Below are positions 61,840-64,000 of a DNA stretch of 64,000 bases, in pieces (positions within the stretch are counted from its first letter, which is position 1; each line of letters starts with the position of its first letter). Origin of the DNA: Streptomyces californicus (GTDB lineage Bacteria; Actinomycetota; Actinomycetes; Streptomycetales; Streptomycetaceae). A model generated the notes under the pieces. It did no database searches. It saw nothing but the letters and a program-made list of their open reading frames with translations, and was not told the origin of the DNA. The DNA lies in contig NZ_JNZZ01000022.1 in NCBI RefSeq assembly GCF_000717645.1, positions 47,415 to 111,414 of the forward strand, given 5' to 3'. A program made the position numbers and the translations under genes.

Positions 61840-64000
61840 ATGGAGCCCAAGCCCGAGCAGAGTCCGCATCACGCGTACCCCGACCACTGGGAAGCGGACG
61901 TGGTGCTCCGCGACGGCGGCACCGCACGCATCAGGCCGATCACCACGGACGACGCCGAGCGGTTGGTCAGCTTCTACGAGCAGGTGTCCGACGAGTCGAA
62001 ATACTACCGCTTCTTCGCCCCGTATCCCCGGCTATCCGACCGGGACGTGCACCGCTTCACCCATCACGACTACGTCGACCGGGTGGGTCTGGCCGTCACG
62101 ATCGGCGGCGAGTTCATCGGAACCGTCCGCTACGACCGTATCGACGACCGGGGCCGCCCCGCCTCCGCCCCCGCCGACGAGGCCGAGGTCGCCTTCCTCG
62201 TCCAGGACGCCCACCAGGGCCGCGGCGTCGCCTCGGCGCTGCTCGAACACATCGCGGCGGTCGCCCGCGAACGCGGGATCCGGCGGTTCGCCGCCGAGGT
62301 GCTTCCCGCGAACAACAAGATGATCAAGGTCTTCCGGGACGCCGGGTACACCCAGCGACGCAGCTTCGAGGACGGCTCCGTCCACCTCACCCTCGACCTC
62401 GAACCCACCGAGGAGTCCCTCGCCGTCCAGCGCGGCCGCGAACAGCGCGCCGAGGCCCGCTCGGTGCAGCGCCTCCTCGCCCCCGGCTCCGTCGCCGTCA
62501 TCGGCGCCGGCCGCACCCCCGGCGGGGTCGGACGCACGGTCCTGCGCAACCTCCTCGCCGCCGGCTACACCGGACGCGCCTACGCGGTGAACCGCGCTTT
62601 CGACGAGGGCCTGGCCACGCTCGACGGCGTCCCGGCCCACCGTTCGCTCGGCGAGATCGACGAGCAGGTCGACCTCGCGGTGATCGCGGTCCCCGCCCAC
62701 CAGGTCCCCGAGGCCGTCGCCGACTGCGGTGAACACGGCGTCCAAGGCCTGGTCGTCGTCTCCGCCGGATACGCCGAGCGGGGCGCCGACGGCCGCGAAC
62801 TCCAGCGCGAACTGGTTCGCCAGGCCCGCTCGTACGGCATGCGGATCATCGGCCCCAACGCCTTCGGGATCATCAACACCGCCGAGAACGTCCGGCTGAA
62901 CGCCTCACTTGCCCCCGAGTCTCCCGCACGCGGCCGGATCGGCCTGTTCACCCAGTCCGGCGCGATCGGCATCGCCCTGCTCTCCGGCCTCCACCGGCGT
63001 GGCGCCGGACTGTCCTCGTTCATCTCGGCGGGCAACCGGGCCGACGTCTCCGGCAACGACTTCCTCCAGTACTCCTTCGAGGACCCGGACACCGACGTCG
63101 CCCTGCTCTACCTCGAATCGCTCGGCAACCCCCGCAAGTTCACCCGCCTCGCCCGCCGCACCGCCGCCGTGAAGCCCGTCGTCGTGGTGAAGGGCGCCCG
63201 GCACAGCGGCACCAACCCGCCCGGCCACGCCGTCCCGGTCAGCCGCATCCCCGACGCCACGGTCTCCGCGCTGATGCGCCAGGCCGGCGTCATCCGCGTC
63301 GACACCGTGACCGAGATGGTCGACGCCGGGATCCTCCTCGCCGGCCAGCCCCTGCCGTCCGGCCCCCGGGTCGCCATCCTCGGCAACTCCGAGTCCCTGG
63401 GCCTCCTGACGTACGACGCCTGCCTCGCCGAGGGACTGCGCCCGCGCCCGCCGATCGACCTCACCACCGCCGCCTCCCCGCAGGACTTCCGGGACGCGCT
63501 GGCCGAGGCGCTCGCGGACGCCACCTGCGACGCCGTGATCGTCACCGCCATCCCGTGGGTGGGGGAGGACGGCGAGGCCGAGACCGGTGACGGCCAGGTG
63601 CTCGCGGCCGCCCTGCACACGGCCGTGGCCGGGGGCTCGGCCAAGCCGGTGGCCGTCGTCCACGTGGAGATCGGCGGCCTCGCCGAGGCGCTGGCCGCCG
63701 CGAGCAGCACGGCGGCCCCGCGCCAGCGACCCACCACGGCCAGGACGGCACCCCCGGAAGCGTCCACGGACCGCACGGCGTCCACGGACCGCGAGGGGGC
63801 CACGGGCCGTACGACGGACACGGACCGTACGACGGCGAGCGCCCCGGCAGCCCCCCCCCCCCCGGCCGCCCCCGCCGCCCCCGAGGCGACGCCCCCCGCC
63901 CCCGAGGACCGGCCCCGCCCCGGCGAGGGCCCCGGTCCCCCCGGGGGCGCCCGCGACCGCGTCGGCCCCGCCCCCCGCCCCGCGCGCGTGCCAGGCGGGC
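61840..64000 (+). CDS. GNAT acetyltransferase fused to an NDP-forming acyl-CoA synthetase-like protein (Pat type), 3' end cut by the window
   Basis: Only the first 720 codons lie in the window. Residues about 20-185 are a GNAT domain (ARIRPITTDDAERLVSFYEQVS, EVAFLVQDAHQGRGVASALLEHI, the acetyl-CoA loop QGRGVA). From about 205 follow CoA-binding and succinyl-CoA-ligase-like domains: APGSVAVIGAGRTPGGVGRTVLRNLLAAGY, IIGPNAFGIINT, GLFTQSGAIGIALL, FISAGNRADVSGNDFL. The ATP-grasp part would follow after a Pro/Ala-rich linker (about 630-720) that contains a 13-base C run. Proteins of this build, with the GNAT at the N-terminus, are protein lysine acetyltransferases controlling acetyl-CoA synthetase in Streptomyces. 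The frame stays open across the C run. Confidence 0.88.
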   Translation, partial: MEPKPEQSPHHAYPDHWEADVVLRDGGTARIRPITTDDAERLVSFYEQVSDESKYYRFFAPYPRLSDRDVHRFTHHDYVDRVGLAVTIGGEFIGTVRYDRIDDRGRPASAPADEAEVAFLVQDAHQGRGVASALLEHIAAVARERGIRRFAAEVLPANNKMIKVFRDAGYTQRRSFEDGSVHLTLDLEPTEESLAVQRGREQRAEARSVQRLLAPGSVAVIGAGRTPGGVGRTVLRNLLAAGYTGRAYAVNRAFDEGLATLDGVPAHRSLGEIDEQVDLAVIAVPAHQVPEAVADCGEHGVQGLVVVSAGYAERGADGRELQRELVRQARSYGMRIIGPNAFGIINTAENVRLNASLAPESPARGRIGLFTQSGAIGIALLSGLHRRGAGLSSFISAGNRADVSGNDFLQYSFEDPDTDVALLYLESLGNPRKFTRLARRTAAVKPVVVVKGARHSGTNPPGHAVPVSRIPDATVSALMRQAGVIRVDTVTEMVDAGILLAGQPLPSGPRVAILGNSESLGLLTYDACLAEGLRPRPPIDLTTAASPQDFRDALAEALADATCDAVIVTAIPWVGEDGEAETGDGQVLAAALHTAVAGGSAKPVAVVHVEIGGLAEALAAASSTAAPRQRPTTARTAPPEASTDRTASTDREGATGRTTDTDRTTASAPAAPPPPAAPAAPEATPPAPEDRPRPGEGPGPPGGARDRVGPAPRPARVPGG
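63851..63863 (+). repeat. 13-base homopolymeric C tract within a coding region
   Basis: The run lies in the Pro/Ala-rich linker of the Pat-like gene. With 13 C's the frame reads Ala-Pro-Pro-Pro-Pro-Ala-Ala and continues in a codon pattern typical of the genus, so the present count is in frame. Such runs change length easily in replication and in sequencing. Confidence 0.9.

Noticed and set aside
63851..64000. Frameshift at the C run in the Pat-like gene
   Set aside because: With 13 C's the codons downstream keep the genus-typical GC third positions and an Ala/Pro/Glu linker composition. The alternative frames are Arg-rich with rare CGA codons.

Overview
The window is a contiguous piece of a Streptomyces chromosome core. 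The evidence is a very high GC content with G/C at most third codon positions, many GTG starts, the principal sigma factor HrdB with its Lys/Ala-rich N-terminal part, the sporulation regulator WhiH, and a class II ribonucleotide reductase with NrdR. From memory, the gene order (miaA-dapF-rshA ... hflX ... lexA-nrdR-nrdJ ... whiH-hrdB ... parE ... parC ... HPr) matches the S. coelicolor SCO5791-SCO5842 region. I see no rRNA, tRNA, CRISPR array, insertion sequence or prophage.

Layout. 1-8.2 kb: tRNA modification (miaA), a small membrane protein, lysine/peptidoglycan precursor synthesis (dapF), a (p)ppGpp enzyme, a secreted M1 peptidase and the GTPase HflX. 8.2-16.3 kb: a secreted trypsin-like protease on the minus strand, then a four-gene NRPS-independent siderophore (NIS) operon: aminotransferase, NIS synthetase, acyltransferase, NIS synthetase. 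16.3-23.4 kb: a DinG/XPD-type helicase, LexA with an SOS-like box, NrdR with its box, and NrdJ. 23.4-35.8 kb: a TerD-like protein, several small enzymes with apparently leaderless promoters, a DUF4173 membrane protein, RNase HII, two unrecognised conserved proteins, a RecQ-phosphoribosyltransferase fusion divergent from a DUF4192 gene, and an NrtR-like Nudix regulator. 35.8-41.7 kb: a fused ABC exporter with altered catalytic residues, whiH behind a sigma-WhiG-like promoter, hrdB and a secreted trypsin. 42-57 kb: topoisomerase IV subunits parE and parC, a DUF485/symporter pair facing a CitA/DcuS-type two-component system, two divergent citrate-synthase-like genes (one with an N-terminal HTH) and a CobW GTPase. 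56-64 kb: an M16 peptidase pair, a c-di-AMP (ydaO) riboswitch in front of an M23 peptidase, a GntR/FCD regulator, HPr, and a GNAT/acyl-CoA-synthetase-like protein cut by the window end.

The genes fall into functional groups: DNA replication, topology and repair (parE, parC, lexA, dinG-like, recQ-like, rnhB, nrdR-nrdJ), development and global transcription (whiH, hrdB, rshA), cell-wall and extracellular proteolysis (M1, M16 pair, M23, two trypsin-like proteases), and iron acquisition (NIS operon). The least ordinary parts are the NIS operon, which lacks a local amine hydroxylase and decarboxylase; the RecQ-PRTase fusion, whose shared promoter carries two back-to-back DnaA-box-like sequences; the ABC fusion that lacks the catalytic Glu and His; and the HTH-citrate synthase facing a second citrate synthase across a palindrome-rich promoter.
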